DNA from: Karalla daura
Taxonomy: Eukaryota > Chordata > Actinopteri > Chaetodontiformes > Leiognathidae
Reading direction: 5' to 3'
NCBI GenBank assembly: GCA_029224185.1
Contig: CM055196.1
Location: 3,375,001 to 3,439,000, forward strand
DNA: 64,000 nt
The notes beneath the pieces were generated by a model that worked only from the letters and a program-made list of their open reading frames with translations, did no database searches and was not told the DNA's origin. Below are positions 41,501 through 54,800 of this stretch, piece after piece (positions within the stretch are counted from its first letter, which is position 1; each line of letters begins with the position of its first letter). The translations under genes were made by a program, and so were the position numbers.

Positions 41501-44500
41501 AGTGGCCGGAGCACCTCTTTCTGGATATAATCCATCAGGTTCTGCAGATCCAGGTCATCTCGGTAGTGCACAATGGCTTTCTTCACAAACTTCCCCAGAG
41601 CATCCCTGGTCTGGGACAGAGCACATAGGACAAGTCATGAAACGGCCCGTAAACAGCTTCATTGTCTACGCTGTTGAACTGTGACTCAGCTAGAGACAGG
41701 AGGATAATTGCTCGAGCCCGACGCCGTCATTTTCCTCAGCTCCTCTTTGAGTTGTATAAACAAAACAAATGAAATATGAATGAGGTACATTGATTCATGG
41801 GAATAATCTGCGATGACGATTACCCGCTAAATGTGCTTGATTCAGACATTAAAATTGCATGACTTCTCGACTTTGTTAGCTCTCCCCGTCCATACTATTC
41901 CATTCCTTCTGAGGCTATTAATGAGGCCCTTCACTGTTAATATTAGCCTTTCTATTTTGCCCCTCTAAATGGCAGCGAGTGTGTAATGCAAATCTGTATC
42001 CTTTAAAACAAGGAGGGCCACGCTTGCCCAGACTGAGCTCAGATGTAATGTATGCTAATGAGAGCGGCACTGTATGCTAATGAGGAGCAGCTGAACTTTA
42101 AAAATTTCATTAGGCTCGAATTGAACCTTCGCTGAAGGCTGTCTAAATTGTTCATTTTACAAGCCGCGTTCGAGCGGGTTATGTTGATAAGCACTGTGAG
42201 CTGTAACAAAATAGCCCCAAATTCTTATCCCCGAGTCGTTGTACTAAAGTGTGTGTCAACCCCCCACCCCCCCAACCCCTCCATGTGGTCTACAGCTCGC
42301 TGGTGGGCCTGAGAGCCCGGCGTCACACCTCCCCCCGTCATTAGCGGCGCAGCCCCCTTCGAGGGATCCGTTGAAATGGAACATTTGGTTCCACTTTGAA
42401 GTGCCGAGGCATTTGAATCATTTAGCGGGGAGGGCTGCTCGCGAGGGCTGTTAAACTGCTCTGTTTAGCAGCAGGCGGCCCGGGCGCCGGAGGGAGACAC
42501 GGGGGGACGGGACGGGACGGGGCGAGGCGGGGCGAGGTGAGGTGGGGCAAGGCGGGGTGAGGCGGGGCGAGGCGGGGCAAGGCGAGGCAGCGTCACCACC
42601 ACCGCCAGACGTGGAGGGCGTCGGATGTTGCCTGGCGTGTTCCTTTACCCTCAGCGGAGCCCTAATGGCGTGCTCCGGCAGCGGATCAGCGGATGCTCCG
42701 GGGCAAAAGCTCTAACGCTGGAGCCGTGGTCGCAGAGCAGGCACAGGGGGTCGTTACATAGGAACACACACACACGCACACACCCTCATCGCCGTATATC
42801 GCTAGCGAAGAGTGACGTACGTTCCCTTTTTTGATTTCCAAAACAAATTCCTGCGTAAATCCTACGACACACACGCGGTACGTGAAGTGTGCTCCCGCCA
42901 GAGAGCAGGCTACAGTATATGCTCGAGCTGGAATCTGTTTGTCTGCTCGTCCGTTGGTTAAGGCAAAGTGTTGGCCGAGGGGGTGGGGAACACATTGCCT
43001 CGTGGACTGGCTCCAGATCGTGGGGCAGATCTAGCGATTTATTTGGCTCTGTTGAACCTTGGCAACGGCATGTCAAAGTCCCCTTCCACTGCTGCAAAAT
43101 TAGCCAAAAAACAAAAACTAAAAAAAAACAAAAAACAAAACGACTGATCTTTCAAATCGGGGCGCGGATGCTGAGTCGGGATGAGTTCGGAGCTGAACCT
43201 GAGTGAAAACTGAGTGGGTGAGTGATCTGTGAATAAAGTTTTCTGTGACCCGGAGGCTTGTTTCCAAATTTTCCCGTGCCTTGTTGCCTATTTAAGTACG
43301 CTGCTGTTATGACAAAGTGATGGCCCAAACTATGAAAGTAAGACCGGTTAAGTTGTAATCAAGTGGAATAATCCTTAAAGCTCTTCCCAGTCAAGTCAGC
43401 TTAAGCCTTCACGCCCGAGACAGAGTTGGCACCATTTTGGAAACACTGTGGAGTTTACAGAGAAGCGCTGTTCTATGTTTGTTTTGTTTTGTTTTGTTCG
43501 CTACTTTAGTGGGGCTTCAAGACGTTTCTCTTTACTGTTTTACGAAGGTGATACAGCCTCGTTAAGGAGGCACTGCAGTGGTTGAGCTTTCCAGCGCTCC
43601 TACAGCTTTAACGTGAGGCACTGTGAACAGGAGACTAGTACCTGGTCGGAGTAGAAGAAGCCCAGGATTGCTATGGCCAGCTGGGTGAGGAAGACCAATG
43701 TCAGGCTGAAGGAGAACTGGAGTGGGGAAAAGCATCAGTATTAAAAGCCAGCCTGGCCGACAGGAGAATCCTGACGGACCGACAGATTTCTCGCCACACG
43801 TGAGTCGCGCGACTTGGCTTCGGACGGCGTCTAATTTTAGCCGCCGCGTGGCGAATGGAAACGGCAGCGCCGGTGTCGGTGATGTGTCTCCGGTGTGGGT
43901 TACTGTTTTGAGGAGGCGAATGTTCTCCCGCAGAGCTCCGATGCAGCCGCAGAACGTGATGAAGAACATGACCACCCCCACCACGATCAGGATGACGGCC
44001 GGGTCGATGAGGAACGTGTCCCTCACCGTGTCTGGCAGAGGGACAGAAAGAAACACAACAGGCCCGCTTTAACATGTCTCGCCCCCTCTGCTATTTTTAC
44101 CCCTGGGTCGCTTCCTCGCAGCTTTTATTTCCATAATTTCTTTTCTGTTTTTTTTCCTTACCCCTCCCTCCTTCCTCTCTCCTCGCTCCTTAATTCAAAT
44201 TCATTCCCTCCCTACACTGGCTGCCGACGCTCCCTAAAAATATCAATGATTTGTCGTGGATTATGCGGGATCCGGAGACGTAATCGGCAGAATGAGCTCA
44301 GGTTAATCCTTTTTGTCGTCTGCCTACTGTACTCCACAAATGAAATGCAGGGGGAAAAATGTGGCGCGGGGTGAAATGAGGAAAACGCTAAAACTCCCAG
44401 AGCGACGAAAACGTGGCCCAGGACGCTCGAGAGCTCCGTCTGATCAGGCTTTGTATTTAGCCAGAACTGCAGTGGGCGTGACAACAGTGTGGACTGGGTG

Positions 44501-45841
44501 GGTTGTGCATGTACCTGTAGCTTTTTGGACTTTAGCATACACTCCGATAGCAACAATCAACAGGGAGAAAACCTGTGGGGAAAAAAAGGAGGGAAATTGT
44601 AAAGGTTCAGCGGATCAGTTGTTGTTCATCACTTTTTCTCATCAAACGCTGACATGTTGTTCCACTCCCAGGTGTTTCACACAGACGCGCGCTGTACTCT
44701 ATAGTGTCTGTAGGAGACTCTCCAGGCTTTCACGTAACTGTAAACTGTAAATCCAACCATGACAATGTTAGACCCCCTGAGAGACTGCTGCAGCTGTCCA
44801 ACACGTCCTCAGCCAGCCAATTAGGAAGTAACATTGAAAGTAACTTGTTTAACCGTGATCTAGTTGTGAAGTAAACACTACAGCATAAACACCTGTGCCC
44901 TTGTCAGGGTTTTTATCCGACAGCTGCTATAGCTGCTCGTTATGATGAAGGAAAGTCCTTCCCCGGGCTTTACACGCATTGTTTCGCTTTCCCGTAGAGA
45001 AGGAAGCTGTATTCAGCTGGCATTTAAGCTTAGCTTGGGATGGAGACGCAAGAGGAAACGGGCAGCTTTGCACTCTTCAAAGGCATTGGCTGAAAAGTAG
45101 CCAATCAGGACCCCTAAAAGCGTGTTATCGCCCGCCTGAGATCTGACTTCCAGGCACGCGTCCCTCTAACTCTGGACACACATTATTCACGCGCACTCTC
45201 CCCTGCTCTCCCCTCCCCTGTGTTGTGAGAGAGGAAATAACGCCGCTCGCCACCTGAGCGGACGCGCAGCCAGCCTGGACAGGCGTGATAAGATTAGAGG
45301 CGATGAGGGGCCGCCTCAGACGCAGGCCGCACGCCGCACCTACAGCCGTGGCAGCCCGGCGGGGCTTGAGCGTCCGTGACGGCCGCGCAGATGGACGTCG
45401 GCGGGCGAAACCCGACCAAACATATGGAACCCGTCTTTAATCATCTTGAGTTTTGGAGCCGCTCATGCGTGACGAGCAAACACAGTCCGCCTGCCATTTC
45501 TTTGAAAACGTTGAAACCTGTGTTTAAAAAACAAATCCTCAGAGTGACTTCAGAACATGTCTAGTGATTCCATGCAAGTAACTGTAAACACTGTCTTTTA
45601 AATGTGTAAGGCGAGCATATGCAACTTAACTTCCTGATGTATTTCTAGCCGATTATAGCTGGTTGTTGTAAAATCTGGTTAAGTTGCATAGTCGATGTCA
45701 GTCAGTACTGTGAAACTGTGCTGTGGATTTTTTGGAGCATAGGACACAGCATCGATGGTGGTGAGTGCTGTTATCCAAACACATGCATACTGTATTTTGA
45801 TGGATTGGAGACTCCAAATAGCTCCTGACTGTGAGTGTAAC

Positions 45842-45886
<45 letters not shown>

Positions 45887-46676
45887 CCTATGATGCACTG
45901 ATGCCCTGTTCAGGCTGTGTTCCCTGGCTTCACCCTATTGCATGCGAGCTGGGAACAGGCTCGAGCGGAACCTCAAGACATCTCGGGGAAACAAAGCGGG
46001 CGAGGTGAGAGCACAGCCGTATGAATGTCACTGCCGAATCAAACGTAGCCTCAGACGAAAATCAGTCCGGCCGAGCTTGACCTGCCAGTGCACCCGGTGA
46101 AGGAGAACTGTCTGTACATAGCGGGGAAAAAACAACAACAGAAAACACAGAGGCGAAAAGATGCGACTTTGTCTGAGGCCTGTTATGTTTCTGTAAGGGG
46201 GGGGGTTAGAAAACATTGCAGAGGGAACGAAAACAGGCTCCTAGGGGCGTAAAATATTGAACGCCGGCATCGTCAGCGGTGCACCACGCGTGCCGGGATG
46301 GAGCAAAGAGAAGCTCATTTAACGGAGGGAGGGGGGGGGGGCTCAGTACCGCGACAGCATCCGCACACAGATGGCCGAGCTGGCGCTCTAAGTGCTCTAA
46401 GTGATGGCGTCGCTCGAGGACGCTCGCTGGAGGAACAGGGAAAGAAAAAATAGACGGAGCTGCCGAGGATGCGAGTTCACCTGAGCGGAAGCCACACCGA
46501 TACGCGGGCGGCGAGGATGAAATATGTGGAATTAGCGCGTCCCGCTGATTGCATTGTCAACACTCATTTTCCCCCCTTTGCGCGATTGTTTTTCTCACCT
46601 TGAGAAACAATCTGCTGCGCGGCTCGGCTTTTCTCTTTTTTTTCCCTTTTTCCCAGCCTCCGCGCTCGTGCTAATT

Positions 46677-46740
<64 letters not shown>

Positions 46741-48886
46741 CGGTGCCACAGAATCCATTTTGCTCGGCCCGTACCAACGCGGATTCGGGTTTTGTTTCCG
46801 TCTGAAAAAGGCCGCGTTGGATCTGCGGGGGTCACGCATATCCACGGCCCATGGCGTAGTCCTCCATCTAAGAGGAGTCTTTTGCTGCTTTTGCATACGC
46901 GTGGTTCTCCTGGTCGTGCGAGCGAACAGCTCGTTTGGAATGGTGCGGTTTTGATGTACGACGCGAGTCTGAATCGATGATCTGCCTCAGGAGACAATGG
47001 CTGACGAAAGCAAGACATCAGCGGAGCACAATTGTCTATTTTTTTTGGAGCCCGGTCGAAATTACAGTTATTTCCAAGAACGCTCTCTTTATCTAGGACA
47101 CTGTGCACCTGAAGCATCGTTTGTCAGGTTGCCACTGTGTGTGTGTGTGCGCGGGTGGCAGCGTGTGACTTGCGACAGGAGACCCGGGCACGTAAGTGAA
47201 TGTATTCCCGCTCTGTTTTTCAGGCTTTTCAAAGGGATGAATCGGGCTTCACCCTGCGGATTGTGCGGCGAGGTGAAAGCCAGCTGAACTGAGCTGTGGG
47301 GACACAGGCACAAAGGCCTGGATGGATTAGGGCTGCGCTGTTCACTTCTGAGCCCGTGTCTGATAAACAAAGTCAACACAGGCCCTGCTGTCGCAGATGC
47401 ACTTATTGCTGATTGGCTGTAAACACACACAGAGAGACGGAGGGAGAGAGAGAGCGAGAGTGCTGCAGTCCCCCCACCCCCCCTGCTGTGTCCCTGTAGG
47501 GCTGGATAAACAGGGATATGATGGAGGTCTGGGGACAAGGCGGAGAGATGTTCTGTAGGTAGTGATAGAGTTAGATGATGGAGTCAGCCCTGACTGTGTG
47601 TGTGCGTGTGTGTTGGTGTGAAAACAGCTTGTGACGAGGGACAAACAGCCTTCGGAGCGTCTCCCACACCTTTCTCTCTCTCTAATGGCTCAGGTCTGTC
47701 TCATGCGGCTGCCAAGCAGCGGTGGAGCCTGCGTGTGTTCAGGCTTTGTACTCCGGGCGCAGGCTTAATATCGACGATTCTGAGCGTCTTTGTCCTGTGT
47801 CTGGCTCCCGGCGACACGACCAGCATTTAGCGATGTGACATTCGGCGGCGTGGCACAACAGCCCCAGGCCTCAGGTTCGATCTGCATACCTTCAAATGAA
47901 CTATTATTTGTCAGGTGGAATGGAAAGGCACATCCTTTAAAAAATGCGGTCAACCTTCAGACTATTCATTCTCCGCTCTCTCCGTTACTCCATCGCTAAC
48001 AAGAAAATGATCCGAGTTTTGCATCCGGGACCCACTGTGGACTTTGCATGTTCTACCTGTGTGCGCGTGGGTTTCCTCCAGGTACTCCTGTCCAAAAAGC
48101 ACGAGTATGAAGCATGATTCTAGACTGTAAAATGCTCGGAGGTGTGAGAGTCTGTGGTCAGGCGCCGTCTCACGGCCGCCCTCCGTACTCTCACACCCCC
48201 TGGCGACATGCAGCTCATGTCAGGACACTTGTACCCCCCAGCCCGGGTTGGAAGCTCTCCTCTCCGTGCAGCCAGGTTGTGAAACAACACAGCGCACTGT
48301 GCATCCAACAAGGGCTTTAAACCCTAACAGCGCCTGACAGCAAATACACAGAAACATCCAGGTACAGCAGCTCCAGCAGCCTTTGCACAGACAGCCGGGT
48401 GTTGTGGTTGTTTTTTTCTTTTTTCTTTTCTGGTGTGAGTCAAACCTCTGCAGATTCGCTGAGAATGCAGCGCTCAACATTTGCTACAGTGATGTATGAG
48501 CACTCTCTGTGTCCATATATAACCGGAGTTAACTTAAAATAGGTAGCAGCAGGGAGGCTGGCTGCTCCTGCTGTTTGCAGCCCTCAACACTATCCGAATC
48601 ATACGTCTTCATTACTTATTCATACCCTCTTTTCTGTCACCTTCTCCTCAGTGTTCTCGTCCTTTTCTAACAGATGTGGCTGTTTCATCGAGTTAAAACT
48701 CCCTGATAGCTGGAGATCTGTGTGCTCGGAAATATTAGGAGGATGTGTTGACTCTGTGTGGAAAAAAAAAACCCATGCAGCTCAACTCACCCAAAACAAG
48801 AAGCTGAAGAAGAAGAGGAAATATCTGATCCAGGGGTTGACAAAGGAGAAGGTCTCGGCTCGGTTCAGGTTCAGCTCCCTATCCAT
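38513..48886 (-). CDS. tspan33: Tetraspanin-33-type TspanC8 tetraspanin, complete, 8 exons
   Basis: Four-pass plasma-membrane protein; TspanC8 members bind and direct the ADAM10 sheddase (family knowledge). Coding exons in transcript order: 48791-48886, 44515-44572, 43904-44031, 43642-43716, 41515-41610, 40941-41069, 39799-39960, 38513-38581; they total 813 bases (270 codons plus stop). All phases agree and there is no indel. Helix 1 follows ETFSFVNPWIRYFLFFF, helix 2 is in VILIVVGVVMFFITFCGCIG, helix 3 in FSFSLTLVFLTQLAIAILGF and helix 4 in LLLVGALALGLALPQ. The large loop has CCGW, FNC, ERC, YSCC, NTMC and VGC, eight cysteines, which defines TspanC8. KKAIVHYRDDLDLQNL and ERCAVPYSCC resemble TSPAN33 more than TSPAN5, 14 or 17. 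The ATG has a strong Kozak context (A at -3, G at +4). The tail is shorter than in mammals (ends EITSVL). Confidence 0.93.
41780..42190. promoter_or_regulatory. Candidate conserved non-coding element with POU/homeodomain-like sites, tspan33 intron
   Basis: Unlike the surrounding microsatellite-rich DNA, this stretch is complex, AT-rich and full of ATTA/TAAT cores (GAGGCTATTAATGAGGCCCT, TTTCATTAGGCTCGAATTGA). It has a perfect octamer ATGCAAAT near 41986 and two copies of TGTATGCTAATGAG near 42048 and 42070. Enhancer function is inferred only. Confidence 0.35.
42500..42590 (+). repeat. G-rich minisatellite (GGGAC / GGCGAGGC units)
   Basis: Five-base GGGAC units turn into GGCGA/GGCAA/GGTGA variants on the plus strand, in a tspan33 intron. 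The opposite strand, which is the transcribed sense of tspan33, is C-rich. Potential G-quadruplex former on the plus strand. Confidence 0.85.
45844..45883 (+). repeat. (GT)n microsatellite in tspan33 intron 1
   Basis: About 20 GT units. Confidence 0.95.
46677..46740 (+). repeat. (GT)n microsatellite in tspan33 intron 1
   Basis: About 28 GT units; on the gene's sense strand it reads (CA)n, a possible hnRNP L target. Confidence 0.92.
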
Positions 48887-49060
48887 GGTTTACCGCGGCG
48901 CAGAGCGGAGCGTGCGGCAGAGTTGACTTCCAAGCGGTCGCCTGATCCAGCCCCACCCCGCGCCCCGCCATGTGAATCTATCTGACCAGGGGGGTGGGAG
49001 AGGTTTGGGGGGGTGGGGGCTTGTGGGGCTGTGACGCTAGCCCGCCATGCCGGCAGGGCC
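48887..49060 (-). promoter_or_regulatory. tspan33: tspan33 5' UTR and GC-rich probable promoter
   Basis: Immediately upstream of the tspan33 ATG (minus strand) lies GC-rich sequence with GC-box-like stretches (ccccaccccgcgccccgcc at about 48950-48969) and no TATA box. This is the usual position and composition of a CpG-type vertebrate promoter. The start site itself cannot be placed from sequence. Confidence 0.4.
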
Positions 49061-51800
49061 CAGAAGGCTCTGTGTAGGCACGCAGGTCAGATTACACAAA
49101 AAATATCTCTGGCTGACTGCAGCTGAATGCTCTGCCAGCGCTCGGAGTATTGTCAGCGTGTTGCTGGATGGAAGACCCTGGCTCACCTCTGTGCACCCTC
49201 CGCCTGCCTGTCCGCCGTTGTGTTTGTTTGTTTGTTTGTTTGTTTGTTTAGGCCCTTCCATCACTCACGTCTCCTAAGCCTACGCGCGCGCCGCCCCCTT
49301 TTCAGCTGGTGCTCCGGTCTAGACGTCTCGGCATCGCGCTATCGCTCCCGGGCTAGGCTGGGAAGAAAGGAAGAAAGGCGGTTCACAAAAAGCTGGACGG
49401 TTTCAACCGGGGGGGAGAGGAGAAACCTCTCATGTGGCAAGCCAACATTAGGCAGTTTGGGTGGATGATTCCACTGGCCCGTGGCCATCCGTACGAATGA
49501 GGGCCAGTGTGCCGAATTTCAGGCCAAAATATCAGGTTCCCTATTCTGTACTGAGATTAATATGTACAACCCAATTGGCAGCTGTCGGGCAACATGAAAA
49601 GTGGAGCGCAGGAAAAAGTTGCTTGACTATTCGTTTAATGGGATTGTATAACTGACTCACCGTGGGCTCTCTCGTGACTGTAGCGCAAAGTTCAGAAGTG
49701 GAACTGTCCTTGGTAGTGGGAGTACAGTATATGAATACTTAATCGCGAGGTTGGTTTATTTTATTATCACATCAAGTGTCTCCTGTGAAGTGACAGAAGG
49801 ACACCAGGTCCCTCAGGTGCCGCCGCGCCGTGCCAAAGGTACATGAAGACTTAATGAGGCGATCTCCCCTTCCCCTCTCAACGCAGCCCGGGCTTCAGTC
49901 CCACAGATGCTGTATTTGAGTTTGTCTTTCTCATCCGTTCAAAGTTTCGCTTTGACTGTTGTATAATTTATGGGAATAAAACTTCTGGGTTTCTCTGTAA
50001 ATGATCGTCTTAGCATAGCAAAAAAAAAAACACAGAGTAGGAAAATATGAAGAGTCTAACAAAGTCAAGATTAACTCTTGTTATGCAAACATTCAGCTTT
50101 TGTATTGACTTACAAAACGTAACATGTCAATTGTTGAACGACTCCGCAGCGAAGCAGAAAACTTTTTAAATCAGAGCTGGTTAGCTTAGCATAACCAACC
50201 GAAACTGAAACAGCGTATGAGAAATCATAAAGTGGGCTGTGTGCACCAGTATCGTAGCATTCTGCCACTTTCTGTGACAGAGGCTTGCATGGGACAGCCA
50301 TTAAGGCTGTCGCATGTTGCATTAAGTTACATTAAGTGACATTGAGTGGCATTACATGAAGCTACGTGTTACATTAAGGCATGTAACAGCATCAAGGCCG
50401 CATGGTGTTTACAGCCTGGTGTTCGGCGCTCTCCTCTACCTGTCCACATGCTAGCAGATAAGCACATTTTCTGAAGTTATTATTCTCAACGCACCACTTG
50501 TTTTATTACACCATATATTAAAGGGGATTTTGTTTTACTGCCCAGCTGTAGCCTATTTAATGAAACCAGGCAAACACGGCCCCCCTGCTGGTTTGCGTAC
50601 CCCCAGAATGGCTTTTCATATCCACTGGATACATTTGTTCCGAGAGCAGGCGCTCTTTCATCATAGGGGGAGACGGGCTTCGTATGTAGACATGCGGGCT
50701 TTACATTTGTGTCCGCACACACATGAATATGGTAATTGGAGTCATTTAAAATAATTTGTGGGAAGCGCCTGGTGTTTGTTTTCTTTTATGAAAACAATAT
50801 ATCAGAGTGTGGGTGGCTATTCTGAAGGACTTGGTACACGAGTCAAAGGGTCGGCCACACACTGTGAGACTGTCCTTTCTTGTTTTGTCACTAGCGGTCA
50901 CTCCGGCGGCACTCCAGAGACGGCGGCTGCCCGGCGCCGTAACGCAGCGTCTCGAAAAGGGAGTCTTACGGAGTCTGCACACACACCAAGGCCACCGGTG
51001 ATGAATTAATCATTTCATCTTGGGCGCCGCACGCTGAGTGGGAAGCAAGTTTTTCCAAGGACGGTGCAAAGATCTCCCCACTCCGCGGCGCGCGGAGCGC
51101 GTTCCCAGCGTCCGCTGGCCCCACGCCGGCCGCTCGGACGACCGGGAGGGGGAAGAAAACACACACTCCATAAACAACGCACGTTAGGAGAGGAGATGAT
51201 TGCCCGGCAGACATGCAGCCCATTTGGAGCAGGTTTCGTTGATTAATCGCATGTGTCTGTCGAGGAGGAAACGGAACCTTGTTCCAAGAATGTTGTCGTC
51301 AGAGTGGGGGATGCTCTGCCGGTAGCCCAGGTTTATATCCCTGTTCTTATCATTATTAGTTCCCTCTATAAAACCATTATGGCTGCTTCAGTCTCGGGTA
51401 CAGAAGTTTCAGGAGAGGAGCAAATTGCGCAGGGCTACTGCAGGCACAACCTCGGGCAGCCTCGCCGCACTCGCGGAGCATTTGAAGTGGAATCAAAACG
51501 GCAGCGTCAGAAGCCCAGAAGAAGGCGTCCTGCGGAGCAGTTAAAGAGATAACGAGTTTACAGGGAGAAACGAGACAGAATGGGATCACGCAGCCGCACA
51601 GACAACCTGCGCGCCAGAGCGAGGCGGCGGCGGCTTAACAAGCCGAACAACGCCGCGCGTGGAAACCTTGAACAAAGTGACAGCCTCCCCGGGTTGGGCT
51701 GAATGGAACGAGCTCTGTGGAGAACGAGCGGAGGGGGGAGGGGGGAGGGGGTGGGGGGGGAATAACAATTACAACAATGGCAGGGGGGGAAAAAAAAAAA
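49061..51800. other. Intergenic region tspan33-tspan9
   Basis: No gene seen on either strand. Contains a (TTTG)n tract (about 49217-49250) and G-rich sequence near 51730-51790. Both flanking genes are on the minus strand, so the tspan33 promoter and the tspan9 mRNA end both face this region. Confidence 0.6.
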
Positions 51801-51827
51801 ACGGCTGTCCACGGCTGTTTTGTCGAC

Positions 51828-54800
51828 TTTATTTCAGTACATGTTACTCATACAAAATAATCTGTACAAAGGCTAAAATAGGTCATATTTTGCATAGAAG
51901 GAACAGTGNNNNNNNNNNNNNNNNNNNNNNNNNNNNNNNNNNNNNNNNNNNNNNNNNNNNNNNNNNNNNNNNNNNNNNNNNNNNNNNNNNNNNNNNNNNN
52001 NNNNNNNNAGCAGGGGCCGCTGTTTGTCACCGCGCTGCTGGAGCATTCGTTGTGTGTGCGTGCGTGCGTGCGCGCGCGTTCGGAGGAGAACAAACATACA
52101 TTCGCCAGATAGCATCGGACAGAAAAAAGACCATCGCTCAGTTGAATAAAAGCACACGAGCGCGGGAGGGGAGCGTCGTCTCGCTATGAACACCGAGCCA
52201 CTGCGGCGAGCCCCGCGCCTCGGCCTCAGCGTCCTCTTCCCCACGGACGAGGGACGTGTCCGGAATTAAGAGGGTGAGGACGGGGCGGGCGAAGAAAGCC
52301 AGAGGTAGAGCTCCGACAGCATGACAAGCGGGAGGGGAGGAGGAGACACACCGCAGGAGCACAGTCCCATTCAGCTGTTCACCTGCTAAATACGCAGTTT
52401 GATGACGAGGACCAGTAGAAAAAGAGCTGAAATCCCAGTACCAAAACTCACTCTCTGCATTCTTTATAAACTGGCCACCAGCTCTTTGTCTTTTGACATA
52501 TATATATATCAGTATATATACAGATATATCAGTAGTTGATTGAGAACCCTCTCCAGTTAGCCAGACGGGGATCGACAGCTAAAGCGGAACGGAGCGGAGC
52601 GGGAAGGACGGGCGAGGGGGAGAGAACACGCGGGGGCCTCCTACCTGCACCACCAGGATGACCATGCCTATGGTGCCGAGCAGGTGCTTGTTGTCGTCCA
52701 GCCACTCCTCCACCTTCTCGAAGCAGCCCTGCAAAAAAACAAAACAAAGAGCTGGTGTGAGGTCTCCGTCCGGTCGGCGCGTCACCATAGAACGGGACAC
52801 TTACGGTACGTGAGACCGTGGGCGCGAATGGGCCAGGCCGCCACTGTAGGTGAGGTGCTAACGCAGATGAATTAGCCATGAGCGTACTTAAGAGCCACAT
52901 GGAAATGTATGCGCACCTGGGTTCGTTCGGGGGTCAGCCACTGGCGGAGGGGTAATGGTGGTTCCAGCTACGGGAGCGGTGTCCCCCCCCCCCCCCTCTG
53001 CTGAAGCAGCATGTGTGACTCTGTAACCGTATAGCCTCCTCTGGGGCAGGATTACACGCCAGCTCTCCCCACGGACCTCCACCCATCCCGACGTCTGCCC
53101 GTTCCTCATTTCCACAATGATATTACGCCTTTTAATCCCCCCTTTCTTTGGGCCCGCTAACAAACAACACGCTAGGCCGGCCCATGGTGGATTAGATTTG
53201 AGTGGAAGAGCAATAGGCTGGGACTGGTGAACATTGCGCTGCGGGGGTTTTTTTTGAAGGGGGGGGGGGCGTCTCATGCATAATGGAAATAAATCCGGCG
53301 TGAGCGGAATCCAGCAAACGAATGAAAACTTTAAAGCGTTTTTTTTTCCTTCTCTAAAATAAACAGGCAGCGCGTTGTAAGAGCGGCTACGGGACAGATG
53401 GGACTATACGATGCATGATTCCCGCGCCCCCCCGCCAATCATCCGGCGCGTCCTAGCTCAGGATCATCAGTGTTCAAACGCGTCAATCGCGTCACATGAC
53501 GAGACGCGGCGGATCGTGGTACATCTCTGGATAGATCCTGAGACCTCTCTCCTCCACGAGAACAGCAAGAACGCGCTACCTGGAGCGCTACGTGCGTTGT
53601 GCGGCCCATTTTTGCGCCCGTGGGCAGGTATTCCTGGACGGACCCGCGCCTGCGGGACAACCCGACTCACCTGTTCCAGAACATGTTGGTGGAGTTGCGG
53701 CCACAGTTCTGGTAGTGCTCTTGGCAGCAGCGGTCGGGGACGACCTTCTCCTTCAGGGGCCTCGTGCCAGTCGGTGTAGGCTATCACCCGCAGCACTTCC
53801 ACTGCGGACACACACACACACACACACAAGTATGGACACAAAATTAGCTCGCGCTTCCTTCAGTCAAAGGAGACCTCCAGCTGACTCCTATCTCCCCTGA
53901 CTCGAACAGAACAAGAGTCTAATTAGCGCCTTTGAGTCCCACGGACGTAATAACGGTCTGAAGTGCACTTCCGCTTGCAAAACACTGTGACTTTTAAGGC
54001 CACATTAATGACCCGGCCACAAGCCAGGAAACACACATTTCACTCCAACTTTTGCATCTGCGTATCAGTGAGGCTGAAGTTTCTGCTATCCGATGTAACG
54101 CGTGCCTGTGGGGGGTGGGGGGGGCGGGGGGAGAGAGAGGGGGGGCTGGGCTAACCCACCTCTGCCTGGATGATGTTCCAGGCGTTGCGGAGGCCTATGT
54201 TGTTCTCGGAGTTGTAGAGAGCCAGGCCGTCCTTCAGATCCTTCTTGGCGTCTCGCTCACCTGGAGATGAAAGGGCGGGAGCGGAGAGCTTCGGTCAGAG
54301 AAAAAAAAAAATCCTAAAAATACAACCCGGGACGTTGTTTTCTCTTCTCTCTCGCACGCGCTGTGCGATCCCTGGCGCGCTCGCCGCTCAGCCCCCCCCC
54401 CGCCCGATCGCCCCCCCCCTCCTCGGGGATTAACATCTCGTCGGCCGCGCTAACGAGACGTAGGAGTCGGGGGGCCTCGGTCCCCTCCTGCAGTTGGCCT
54501 GCCATCGCCTGCGGGGACATGCTAACCGCCGGGACGGATTGAGAGGCGCTTCAGACACAAGGGCAATTACCGCCGGAAAGATGACACGCGCCTCACGGGG
54601 CGTTGCCGCAAAAGAGGGAACGCACTGACTTCGGTATTTTGATCTTAAGGCCCCCCCCCCGGGGATGGGGGGGGGTCTGCAAACAAGGAGAGAAGGGGCA
54701 AGCGGCAAGCCTCCCTCAGGCTGCTTAATAGACTCCGAGTGGCATAAAATAAGAAAGCGGGAGCAGCTAGGTGGATAGCATCGGCCAACTTTTACGGAAG

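Larger units (their letters stand above)
44573..48790 (-). other. tspan33 intron 1
   Basis: A 4.2-kb first intron with two (GT)n tracts and no further exon recognised. First introns often hold enhancers, but no specific site can be defended. Confidence 0.6.

Noticed and set aside
49037..49264. Small plus and minus open frames upstream of tspan33
   Set aside because: No homology, no splice context, and partly encoded by the TTTG repeat.
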